Shown one piece after another: positions 1 to 5,810 of a DNA stretch of 6,040 bases. The stretch covers positions 1 to 6,040 of the forward strand of contig VBGS01000072.1 in the NCBI GenBank assembly GCA_005889445.1, in the 5' to 3' direction. The stretch's first letter is position 1; each line of letters starts with the position of its first letter. The position numbers and the translations under genes are program-made. The DNA comes from Chloroflexota bacterium (GTDB lineage: Bacteria > Chloroflexota > Limnocylindria > P2-11E). The notes beneath the pieces are model-generated. The model did no database searches. It was not told the origin of the DNA and saw nothing but the letters and a program-made list of their open reading frames with translations.

Positions 1-386
1 TCCCAGAGCTGCTGTACGCCGCCGAGCTCGGAGCCTCCCGTGGCGACTTCGCTCACGAACGATGTCGTCCAACCGGTCGCGATGAGCCGGTCGCGCGCGG
101 AGTAGCCGGTGTAGTACGGCAGGCCGGCGGTCTCGAAGTGACCTCCGACGCCGTTCGCACTGCTGTAGTTCGCGTGGTTGAGTGCGGCCTGCGTGAGCCT
201 GGGATCAGCGGGCACCGTCGGCGAACCGATCGCCGACCGCAGCTGGTTCGTCAGCAGCAGTGCGTCCGTCGCGCTGGCGTTCGCGGGCGCCGCGAGCGGC
301 CCGACAACGAGCGCCAGGCTGATCGGGAAGCTGAGGAGTGTGCCGAGCAACGCGAAGCGCGCGGCACGCGCGAATTCCCACCACAT
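1..386 (-). CDS. Secreted CAP-domain (SCP-like) protein, 5' part only
   Basis: The gene starts with ATG at 386 and stays open to the left edge, so about 128 N-terminal residues are visible and the 3' end is missing. Residues 1-39 look like a Sec signal peptide: arginines at 7 and 10, a hydrophobic stretch from about 11 to 33, and an ASA site at 37-39. The mature part begins like a bacterial CAP domain: a leading helix with NQLRSAIG, then DPRLTQAALNHANY, then GGHFE and a YYTGYSARDRLIATGW segment. The last two match the usual His-Glu and 'tG-s-rdR-aaG' positions of CAP proteins. CAP proteins are extracellular; their bacterial roles are mostly undefined, so I assign no activity. The ribosome binding site is weak (CAGAG just before ATG) and I see no convincing promoter in the 87 nt upstream. 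The family call rests on pattern recognition of about two thirds of a CAP domain. Confidence 0.75.
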   Translation of the reverse strand, partial: MWWEFARAARFALLGTLLSFPISLALVVGPLAAPANASATDALLLTNQLRSAIGSPTVPADPRLTQAALNHANYSSANGVGGHFETAGLPYYTGYSARDRLIATGWTTSFVSEVATGGSELGGVQQLW

Positions 387-473
387 CTCTGTTGAGTGAA
401 CGGGACCGGCGGCGAAGTCGTTATGTCAGAGCCGTAGCAGGAGGACTTTCGTAACGGTTCTGGGGTACCCGGA

Positions 474-505
474 GTGGACGGCGCCGCCCGCCCGCGGCGC
501 TCCAC
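474..505 (-). terminator. GC-rich hairpin, possible terminator after the 13-codon ORF
   Basis: A strong inverted repeat: GTGGA (474-478) pairs with TCCAC (501-505) and GCGCCGC (481-487) with GCGGCGC (494-500), with a 6-nt loop and a 2-nt bulge at 479-480. That gives 12 base pairs, mostly G-C. It begins 16 nt after the stop codon of the 13-codon ORF and precedes the CAP gene on the same strand. There is no T-run on either side, so a classic intrinsic terminator is not proven; it could instead be an RNA-stabilising 3' structure. Confidence 0.45.
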
Positions 506-521
506 AACAGCAAGGGTGCGC

Positions 522-563
522 TTAGTGCTTCTTGCCTTTCTTGGCCTTCTTCTTTGCAGGCAT
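522..563 (-). CDS. Putative 13-aa lysine-rich microprotein
   Basis: A 13-codon ORF, ATG at 563 to TAA at 522-524, encoding MPAKKKAKKGKKH. Seven of 13 residues are lysine, so the peptide would be strongly cationic and might bind RNA, DNA or the ribosome; that is inference. The reason to call it a gene is the preceding AAAGGAGGTGATC (minus strand, 582 to 570), which is fully complementary to the 3' tail of bacterial 16S rRNA, with 11 nt between GGAGG and ATG. A hairpin follows 16 nt after the stop, so the unit resembles a complete small gene. The frame is open upstream to a TTG at 764, but that extension overlaps the glycosylase gene and resembles nothing I know. I do not recognise a family. 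It lies 157 nt after the glycosylase stop and may have its own promoter there or be read through from upstream. Confidence 0.5.
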   Translation of the reverse strand: MPAKKKAKKGKKH

Positions 564-569
564 TCGGCT

Positions 570-582
570 GATCACCTCCTTT
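570..582 (-). promoter_or_regulatory. Full-length Shine-Dalgarno sequence of the 13-codon ORF
   Basis: The minus strand reads AAAGGAGGTGATC, a 13-nt perfect complement to the 16S rRNA 3' end (GATCACCTCCTTT). Ordinary sites in this window match 4 to 7 nt. It fixes the ATG at 563 as the likely start and rules against the longer frame starting at 764. Confidence 0.75.
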
Positions 583-610
583 CCGATCGATTCACGCGCC
601 ACGGAAAAGG
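578..610 (-). promoter_or_regulatory. Leader hairpin that could cover part of the Shine-Dalgarno sequence
   Basis: In the transcript, CCUUUUCCG (610 to 602) can pair with CGGAAAGG (585 to 578): 8 base pairs with one bulged U and a 16-nt loop. The 3' arm includes the AAAGG of the Shine-Dalgarno sequence and leaves the rest (AGGUGAUC) free. It could modulate access to the site. No known riboswitch class is recognisable in the rest of the leader (564-720), where I see nothing else. Confidence 0.3.
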
Positions 611-720
611 GGCGCGCGTCGCCGGCGATGCGATGCGCAGCAGCGCACCACCTTGGAAATGAAAAGGGGACGGTCGTCCAGAGGAAGCAGCCGAAACAAA
701 CGAGATCGTTCGCGCGAGCA

Positions 721-1356
721 TCAACAGCGTGAGCGAATTGTCTGCGCGGTCGCCGCGTTGTCAAGCCTCCGAGCGGCTCTCCGGACCTTCGCGAGCGCTC
801 GTTTCAGGAGCTGGCGATGCGCCGGGCCGTTCAGCCATCGCGACGCGCCGCTCGGATGCGGCAGCGCGATGAAGGTGACGCCGCCACGCGAACGCGACGT
901 GCCGACCGCTTCTTCCAAGGCGATCCTTCCCCAGAACCGCTCGATCGCGAGGCCGCCAACGAGAAGAACGATCCTGGGCCGGAGGAGCGCGAGCTCCTGT
1001 TCGAGCCATGGTGCGCAGAGCGCGATCTCCGCCGGCGACGGTCGGCGGTCGCCGCTGCCGGTCGCCGACTTGCCGGGAAAGCACTTCGTGATCGCGGTGC
1101 GATAGGGCAGATGCGCCTCGTCGAGGCCCGCCTCCGCAAGCCAGCGACGAAGCTCGACCCCTGAGCGGCCGCTAAAGGGCTGCCCCACCGCGAGCTCCAC
1201 CGCGCCAGGCGCCTGACCGACGATGGCGATCCGATCGCGGATCGTCCCGGCGACGATCGGCCGGGCGTGACCGATGTACCCCGCCGCGACGCACCGCCGG
1301 CACGCGCGGATGCGCGACTGCAGGCGCGCGAGAGCGGTCGCCGGATCGGCGGTCAG
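721..1356 (-). CDS. Uracil-DNA glycosylase superfamily protein (family 4/5-like, probable Fe-S)
   Basis: Probably a DNA repair enzyme that removes uracil from DNA to start base excision repair. Numbering from a tentative CTG start at 1356 (211 aa): motif GQAPG at 47-51 followed by GQPFSGRSG at 58-66 matches the active-site loop of family 4 and 5 glycosylases; TAITKCFP at 87-94 and RPSPAEIALC at 105-114 match the family's central segment; LPHPSGASRW at 165-174 is the second active-site loop with its His. Cys19, Cys22, Cys92 and Cys114 are placed to bind a 4Fe-4S cluster as in family 4. Q48 stands where family 4 often has Glu, so the exact subfamily is open. The start is uncertain: between the upstream tRNA gene and Cys19 there is no ATG, GTG or TTG in frame. 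The in-frame GTGs at 1458 and 1440 lie inside the tRNA. CTG at 1356 is my choice by position only and has no good ribosome binding site. Confidence 0.8.
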   Translation of the reverse strand: MTADPATALARLQSRIRACRRCVAAGYIGHARPIVAGTIRDRIAIVGQAPGAVELAVGQPFSGRSGVELRRWLAEAGLDEAHLPYRTAITKCFPGKSATGSGDRRPSPAEIALCAPWLEQELALLRPRIVLLVGGLAIERFWGRIALEEAVGTSRSRGGVTFIALPHPSGASRWLNGPAHRQLLKRALAKVRRAARRLDNAATAQTIRSRC

Positions 1357-1390
1357 CTCGGACCCTGGACGGTAAACTCTGTGGCTACGG

Positions 1391-1464
1391 TCGGGGTGCC
1401 GGGATTCGAACCCGGGACCTCCTGAACCCCATTCAGGCACGCTACCAGGCTGCGCCACACCCCG
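1391..1464 (-). tRNA. tRNA-Pro (anticodon GGG)
   Basis: The minus strand folds as a full cloverleaf. The acceptor stem CGGGGTG/CACCCCG has 7 perfect pairs, with discriminator A at 1391. The D stem is GCGC/GCGT around AGCCTGGTA. The anticodon stem CCTGA/TCAGG encloses loop ATGGGGT, which gives anticodon GGG with G37, as expected for proline (codons CCC and CCU). The variable loop is AGGTC, and the T arm CCGGG-TTCGAAT-CCCGG is perfect. CCA is not encoded; CCG follows the discriminator, so CCA must be added by a nucleotidyltransferase. It sits 30 nt after the receiver-kinase stop and 34 nt before the tentative glycosylase start. I see no separate terminator on either side. Confidence 0.97.
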
Positions 1465-1494
1465 ATGGGCCGATCATCGCAAAGTGTATCGGGG

Positions 1495-2772
1495 CTACCG
1501 CCTCGCGCCGCTCGCTTGCGGCGATTCCGCCCGGGTCGCGCCGACCGGCATCTCAGGCAGGAGCACATAGAACGTGCTGCCCTTCTCGGGCACGCTCTCG
1601 ACCCAGATGCGGCCGCCGTGCCGGGAGACGATCTCCTTGCTGATGTAGAGGCCAAGACCCATTCCCGCGGCGTCTCGCGCTGCGCGATCAGGGGATCGAT
1701 AGAACAGGCCGAAGATCGCATCGAGCTCCTTCGCGGCGATGCCGATCCCGCTATCCCTGACCGCGATGCGGACGCCTTCTTCCACGCGGTCGACGTCGAC
1801 GGCAATAGGCCCACCGGCGGGCGAGTACTTGATCGCGTTGGTCAGGAGGTTGTTGAGGACCTGCTCGAGGTGGTCGCGGTCCGCCACGATCTGTCCGGTC
1901 TCGCCGTTTTGGAGCGAGATCTGGTGCGTCGTGGTCGTCAGCTGCATCCTCGTCACGATCTCCTGCGCGAGCTCGCCCACATCGACATCGCCGTAGCGAA
2001 ACTCGATCCGGCCCGTCTGGATGCGCGAGACATCGAGCAGCTCGTCGATGAGCCGGGCGAGCTTGCCGGTCTGACGGTAGACGACGTCGAGCTGGTCGAG
2101 CACGCCGCGCATCCCCGCGCGGATCTGCTCTTCGCTCGAATCGGCTTCGAGGAGGCGGCGAATCCTCCGCAGTCCGACCTGGAGGAAGCCAGACATCGCG
2201 GTGATCGGCGTCTTGAGCTCGTGCGAGGCCATCGACAAAAACTGCGACTTCGTGCGGTCGAGCTCTTTGAGCTGCTCGTAGCGCTCCTTGAGCTCGGCGG
2301 TGGCTTCGTCGACCCGTTGCTGCAGCGACTCGTTGAGGGTCGCGATCTCGCGGTTCGCGACCTCAAGGTCCTTCACGCGCGCCTCGAGCTCCAGACCCAG
2401 ACGACGCCGCTCGAGCCCGCGCGCGACCGTGCTGCGAAGCTCCTCGACCTCGCTCGGCTTGACCAGATAGTCGTACGCCCCGGCACGGATGGCCTGGATG
2501 GCCGATTCGAGCGAGGCGTACCCGGTGAGCATGATCGTGACCGTGTCCGCCGACCGCTCCCGCACGGCGCGCAGGACATCGAGCCCGTCGCCGTCCTCGA
2601 GACGGAGGTCGGTCAAGACCAAATCGAGGTCGTGCTGACGCACCAGCTGTCGTGCCAGGGTGGCGCTGGTCGCCGTCAGGACGTGGTAGCCATCAAGCTC
2701 GAGGATCGCCTTTATCGTGACGACGACGCTCTCCTCGTCGTCGACGACGAGGACCTTAGCGGGTTCGCGCAT
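1495..2772 (-). CDS. Receiver-histidine kinase fusion (REC-HisKA-HATPase)
   Basis: A soluble 425-aa signalling protein, ATG at 2772 to TAG at 1495. Residues 5-120 form a receiver domain: acidic pair D11-D12, phospho-acceptor D55 in LVLTDLRLEDG, T83, and K105 in YDYLVKP. A charged, probably coiled-coil helix spans about 120-172. The dimerisation and phosphotransfer domain follows with His184 in SMASHELKTP. The ATPase domain has the N box around N308 and N312 (NNLLTNAIKYSP), DSGIGI at 340-345, and GMGLGLYISKEI at 370-381. No membrane segments and no DNA-binding domain are present. The receiver probably takes phosphate from another kinase and controls the attached kinase core. The start lies within the last 17 nt of the upstream kinase gene, with GGAGGG 11 nt ahead, so translation is probably coupled. 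The open frame continues upstream to 3030, but that part is the neighbour's C-terminal region read in another frame. Confidence 0.93.
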   Translation of the reverse strand: MREPAKVLVVDDEESVVVTIKAILELDGYHVLTATSATLARQLVRQHDLDLVLTDLRLEDGDGLDVLRAVRERSADTVTIMLTGYASLESAIQAIRAGAYDYLVKPSEVEELRSTVARGLERRRLGLELEARVKDLEVANREIATLNESLQQRVDEATAELKERYEQLKELDRTKSQFLSMASHELKTPITAMSGFLQVGLRRIRRLLEADSSEEQIRAGMRGVLDQLDVVYRQTGKLARLIDELLDVSRIQTGRIEFRYGDVDVGELAQEIVTRMQLTTTTHQISLQNGETGQIVADRDHLEQVLNNLLTNAIKYSPAGGPIAVDVDRVEEGVRIAVRDSGIGIAAKELDAIFGLFYRSPDRAARDAAGMGLGLYISKEIVSRHGGRIWVESVPEKGSTFYVLLPEMPVGATRAESPQASGARR

Positions 2773-4858
2773 CGCTGGACGGTCCCTCCACTGGCAGTGT
2801 GATGGTGAACGTGGTTCCACGGCCGATCCTGCTCCGCACCTGCATCGTGCCGCCGTGGTTCTGCACGATGCCCTGGGACACCCACAGTCCAAGGCCGGTG
2901 CCCTTGCCTGGCTTGGTCGAGAAGAAGGGCTCGAAGATCTGCGCGAGGAGCTCGTCGGGGATGCCCTCTCCAGTGTCGCGCACTTGGATCTGTACCGCCG
3001 GGCGACCGAAGAGCTCCGACTCGGTGCCAAGCCGACTCGAGGTCGCGACGCCGATCTGTCCGCCTTTCGGCATGGAGTCCGCCGCGTTCAGCAGGAGATT
3101 CAGGACGACCTGCTTCAGCTGGTCAGCCGAGGCGCGCACCTTGGGGATCGATCCGTCCAGCTCCTTGACGAAGGTCACGCCGCGTTCGCGAAGCCGCTTC
3201 GCGACCAGGGCCGCTGCCTCCTCGATGAGCGCGTTGATGTCCGTCTCGGCCATGACCTCTGTCTGTCGGTAGAAGCCGAGCATTTGGCGGAGGATCCGCG
3301 ACATCCGCTGCGTTTCGCGGGCGGCGATGTCCAGGTATTCGCGGGCCTTGTCCGCGACGTTTCCGCGCTGCTGAAGGAGGTACAACGCGTTCTGGACCGC
3401 CTCGAGGGGGTTGTTGATCTCGTGAGCGATCGACGCCGCGAGCCGGCCGGTTGCGGCGAGCTTCTCCGAGTCGAAGAGCACCTGCTCGAGCCGCCGGCGC
3501 TCGAGCTCGCGAAGGCGACCGATGTCCTGCATGACCGAGACGATCGCGATGACCGCCCCGCGGCTGTCGCGGACCTCGGTCGCGCTCACTTCCATCTCCA
3601 GGCGTTCGTCGGTGGTGGGATCGGTCACCAGGACCTCGCCCCGCTTCGAGAACGCGGGCTCGAGACGCAGCTGCGCGAGGAACGACGTGAAGCGGGCATC
3701 GTTGGCGAGGGCGGGATTGGCCGTCCGAGGCGCAGCCGTCTCCGACTTGAAGAGCCGCTGTGCGGCGGGATTCATGGAAATGATCTCGTTGTCGTTGTCC
3801 ACCACGATGATCGGGTTCGGGACGTTTCGGAGGATCAGGTCGAGACGGTCGCGCTCGAGCCTGACCTCCTCCTCGGCCGTCTGCAGACGCTCCTGCCCGC
3901 GTGCGAGCTCCTCACCGATGTGGCGGATGTCGGTGACGTTCTTCAGGACCGACACGGTGCCGCGCATGCCGACGCGGTAGTTCGTCGCCGGCGTGGTGAT
4001 GACCTCGTAGATCAGCTCGCTCCCCTCGATCGGGTCGACGAGGGTCACCTCGCGGCTCCGCGTCGGGCCGCCTCTTTCGAGGTTCCATGTCGAGAGCGCG
4101 GCGGTGAAGAGAAAGTTGTTCATCCACATCGCGCGACGTTTGCCGGGGCTGTCTTCGTCGGCCGCTCTGAACAGCAGCTCGGCCCGCTTGTTCTGCAGGA
4201 TGATGTCGTTGTTCGAATCGGTGACGATGACGGCGTCCCCGACGCCGTTCACCATCCACCACAGCCAGTCCTTTTCGATCGCGTGCGCCACGCTCGTCTC
4301 CTGAAGGAGCGACAGGTCGCGCTGCAGGCTGAGCGCTTCGCCGGCCTGGCGGGTGAACGGGACGAGCGCCTCGACATCGGCCTGTGAGATTCCCGACGAG
4401 CGAGAGAGGAGCAGCACGCCCGCCCATTCGCCTGGCGTTTCCCACCCCGGAGCGAGGCCGCGCTTGCCGTCACGATCCCGCGCCTGCTCCGTCGTGCTGC
4501 GAAGCGGAGTGGCGATCGTCGGGCCGAGGTCCAGCGCCCGGAGCCAGTCGCGAACCGACGGGAGAAGACGTTCGTCGTTCGCCGAGTCGGGCAGGCGAAT
4601 GGGGTGGCCGCTGCGCAGGACGCCAACGATCGGGTCATCGCCCTGCGCGACGGGGATCACGATCTCGTGGACCGACGCGTCCTGCACGCCGATGCCGAAC
4701 GATCCGACCAGCGCCGCCCGCGCATCCTCGTAGAGCAGCACGAGCGCTTTGTCGAACCCGAGCGCGCGCATGAGATCGTCGAGCAGCGGCTCGAGCGCCT
4801 CGCGCGCCTCACGCCGTACGACCCCGGCTGAGATCTGGCGCTCGAGCACGTCAGTCAC
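2756..4858 (-). CDS. Soluble sensor histidine kinase (GAF-PAS-PAS-HisKA-HATPase)
   Basis: A 700-aa cytoplasmic kinase without membrane segments or signal peptide, GTG at 4858 to stop at 2756. Residues 10-185 look like a GAF sensor domain, although this part is the least typical. A PAS domain follows at about 198-320 (DAVIVTDSNNDIILQNKRA) and a second at about 335-460 (NPIIVVDNDNEIISMNPAA), separated by a charged helix. The phospho-acceptor is His479 in SIAHEINNPLEAVQN, as in NtrB/AtoS-like kinases. The ATPase domain has N591 in LLLNAADS, DTGEGI from 628, the FEPFFSTK lid segment, and GKGTGLGLW near 651. It should sense a soluble or redox-type signal and phosphorylate a receiver, plausibly the one in the overlapping downstream gene. 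It starts 27 nt after gvpA, probably in the same transcript. The GTG has only GGTGA at 6 nt as a ribosome binding site; GTG at 4849 is an alternative start. Confidence 0.93.
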   Translation of the reverse strand: MTDVLERQISAGVVRREAREALEPLLDDLMRALGFDKALVLLYEDARAALVGSFGIGVQDASVHEIVIPVAQGDDPIVGVLRSGHPIRLPDSANDERLLPSVRDWLRALDLGPTIATPLRSTTEQARDRDGKRGLAPGWETPGEWAGVLLLSRSSGISQADVEALVPFTRQAGEALSLQRDLSLLQETSVAHAIEKDWLWWMVNGVGDAVIVTDSNNDIILQNKRAELLFRAADEDSPGKRRAMWMNNFLFTAALSTWNLERGGPTRSREVTLVDPIEGSELIYEVITTPATNYRVGMRGTVSVLKNVTDIRHIGEELARGQERLQTAEEEVRLERDRLDLILRNVPNPIIVVDNDNEIISMNPAAQRLFKSETAAPRTANPALANDARFTSFLAQLRLEPAFSKRGEVLVTDPTTDERLEMEVSATEVRDSRGAVIAIVSVMQDIGRLRELERRRLEQVLFDSEKLAATGRLAASIAHEINNPLEAVQNALYLLQQRGNVADKAREYLDIAARETQRMSRILRQMLGFYRQTEVMAETDINALIEEAAALVAKRLRERGVTFVKELDGSIPKVRASADQLKQVVLNLLLNAADSMPKGGQIGVATSSRLGTESELFGRPAVQIQVRDTGEGIPDELLAQIFEPFFSTKPGKGTGLGLWVSQGIVQNHGGTMQVRSRIGRGTTFTITLPVEGPSSDARTR

Positions 4859-4865
4859 TCGCGGT

Positions 4866-4881
4866 CACCGTTCCCGCGGTG
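4866..4881 (-). promoter_or_regulatory. Small hairpin between gvpA and the sensor kinase gene
   Basis: In the 27-nt gap the transcript can form CACCG-CGGGAA-CGGTG, a 5-bp stem with a 6-nt loop. The 3' arm contains GGTG of the only plausible ribosome binding site of the kinase gene (GGTGA, 6 nt before its GTG). It could lower kinase translation relative to gvpA. The stem is short, so this is tentative. Confidence 0.25.
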
Positions 4882-4885
4882 TTCG

Positions 4886-5164
4886 TTAGGCGCGCTCGCC
4901 CGTCCGGGCACGGGTCGACGGGATCTCGGTGCTCACGCCGCTCGCGCCGATCGCGCCGCCGCGCTGCGCGGGCATGAGCCCGAGGGCGTCGGCGTACCGG
5001 AGATACGTGTCGATCGAGGCGACGACCACGCGGGCCTCGACGGTCACGAGGTCGATGCCCACGAGAGACACACGGATCCAGGCGTCGATGATGATGCCCT
5101 TGTCCAGAATGCGGTCGAGAACGTCGATGAGACTGCTGCCACCGGGCGCTCGTTCGACTGGCAT
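4886..5164 (-). CDS. gvpA: Gas vesicle major structural protein GvpA
   Basis: GvpA polymerises into the ribs of the gas vesicle shell, the hollow protein organelle that gives cells buoyancy. The 92-aa product has the near-invariant GvpA core at about residues 10-63: SSLIDVLDRILDKGI, then IIDAWIRVSLVGIDLV, TVEARVVVASIDTYLRYADA and LGL. These cover the family's N-terminal amphipathic helix, two-strand hairpin and second helix. Typical GvpA is about 70 aa, so roughly 20 residues are an added C-terminal tail rich in Ser, Thr, Ala and Arg. The ATG at 5164 is 6 nt after the gvpJ stop and is preceded by GGGAGGTAG, the best ribosome binding site in the operon, which suits the high demand for this subunit. 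The downstream neighbour is the sensor kinase gene. It is the only gvpA in this window; other copies could lie outside. Confidence 0.97.
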   Translation of the reverse strand: MPVERAPGGSSLIDVLDRILDKGIIIDAWIRVSLVGIDLVTVEARVVVASIDTYLRYADALGLMPAQRGGAIGASGVSTEIPSTRARTGERA

Positions 5165-5170
5165 GACGAG

Positions 5171-5176
5171 CTACCT
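5171..5176 (-). promoter_or_regulatory. Strong Shine-Dalgarno sequence of gvpA
   Basis: The minus strand reads GAGGTAG at the end of gvpJ, inside GGGAGGTAG, whose TAG is the gvpJ stop. It is 6 to 8 nt before the gvpA ATG. The gvpK and gvpJ starts have no comparable site. Confidence 0.7.
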
Positions 5177-5491
5177 CCCTCGATTTCGTGAGCGCTCGAG
5201 ATCGCGTTCGAGATCCGCGATACGCGCTTCCAGACGACCGATCGCCGTTTTGTCCACGCCATCGCCGCCGGAAAGACTCTTCTCATACCGCCACCAGTTC
5301 AAGCCGATCTGCTCGGCCTTGTCGATCGAGCAGACCAGGAGCCTGATCTTGATGGTGAGAAGCTCGACATTCGCGAGAGAGATCGAAATGTCGCCCGCGA
5401 CGACGAGACCCTTGTCCAGGACACGGTCGAGTAGGTCCGCGAGGGTCGTGGATTCCCGAGGCAGGCTCGGACCTCTGCGGTCGATGCTCAT
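5171..5491 (-). CDS. gvpJ: Gas vesicle protein GvpJ (minor GvpA-like shell protein)
   Basis: A 106-aa GvpA/GvpJ/GvpM-family protein. Residues 17-68 form the shared core: LADLLDRVLDKGLVVAGD, ISISLANVELLTIKIR, LLVCSIDKAEQIGLNWW. The VAGD in place of IDAW, the ELLTIKIR strand and the terminal GLNWW are marks of GvpJ as in the Bacillus megaterium type locus, not of GvpA. Residues 85-104 are a charged helix with an LEARIADLERDLE pattern, likely a short coiled coil. GvpJ is needed in small amounts, probably to nucleate or shape the conical vesicle ends (family knowledge). The start codon overlaps the gvpK stop in ATGA and has no evident ribosome binding site, so translation should depend on coupling. 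GvpM or GvpS is the alternative name, since these paralogues are close. Confidence 0.9.
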   Translation of the reverse strand: MSIDRRGPSLPRESTTLADLLDRVLDKGLVVAGDISISLANVELLTIKIRLLVCSIDKAEQIGLNWWRYEKSLSGGDGVDKTAIGRLEARIADLERDLERSRNRGR

Positions 5492-5808
5492 ATGAGCTTG
5501 CCGAGCGGGCCCAGACCGACGTTCAGCTCGGAGGGATCGATCCCGAACGCTCGCGCCATCTCGTGCAGCTTCTCCTGGAGACGCATGAGGGCCAATCCCA
5601 TTCGCTCCACCTCTTCGTCGGTCAACGAGCCTCCTTCCATACGCCGCACCGCCTGACGCTCGAGGAGCTGACGCAAGAACTCGACGAGCGCGAGGACGAG
5701 CTTGGCGAGTCCTTGCTCGACCTCGTCCGGATCGACGTCGACGCGCTCTGGGAGGATGCCACGAAGTCGCTCGACTTCGCGGCGGAGCTCATCGAGCTCG
5801 GTGTCCAT
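5488..5808 (-). CDS. gvpK: Gas vesicle protein GvpK
   Basis: GvpK is a small soluble protein needed for gas vesicle formation, thought to assist assembly. The 106-aa product carries the family signature throughout: VDVDPDEVEQGLAKLVL (24-39), a helix with LVEFLRQLLERQAVRRMEGG (41-60), SLTDEEVERMGLALMRL (61-77), and the closing LNVGLGPLGKLI. The first 20 residues are a charged helix. Length is normal for the shorter GvpK proteins. The ATG at 5808 lies 2 nt after the stop of the gvpF/L gene without a usable ribosome binding site, and its stop overlaps the gvpJ start, so it is an internal operon gene probably translated by reinitiation. Confidence 0.96.
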   Translation of the reverse strand: MDTELDELRREVERLRGILPERVDVDPDEVEQGLAKLVLALVEFLRQLLERQAVRRMEGGSLTDEEVERMGLALMRLQEKLHEMARAFGIDPSELNVGLGPLGKLI

Positions 5809-5810
5809 CC

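Noticed and set aside
251..505. Minus-strand 84-aa frame overlapping the CAP gene
   Set aside because: It overlaps the signal peptide region of the CAP gene in another frame, and has no recognisable domain.
570..586. Fragment of a 16S rRNA gene
   Set aside because: The likeness is limited to about 18 nt with one missing base; no other 16S sequence lies beside it, and it is explained by a long Shine-Dalgarno sequence on the other strand.
564..764. 80-aa frame containing the lysine-rich ORF as its C-terminus
   Set aside because: It starts with TTG inside the glycosylase gene and its first 67 residues resemble nothing; the strong ribosome binding site points to the internal ATG.
1357..1458. 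Glycosylase N-terminus starting inside the tRNA
   Set aside because: The residues such as PEWGSGGPGFESRHP are simply the tRNA arms translated; the enzyme family does not have them. Kept as an unresolved start, not as a real domain.
2773..3030. N-terminal extension of the receiver-kinase by 86 residues
   Set aside because: The segment is Ser/Arg/Cys-rich and is the upstream kinase's ATPase domain read in another frame. The receiver domain begins directly after the ATG at 2772.
1465..4387. Two long plus-strand open frames (1465-2802 and 2717-4387)
   Set aside because: They lie antisense to the two kinase genes, whose domains are unmistakable. Their products are rich in Asp, Arg, Leu and Val without any domain pattern, as expected from the mirror frame of GC-rich coding DNA.
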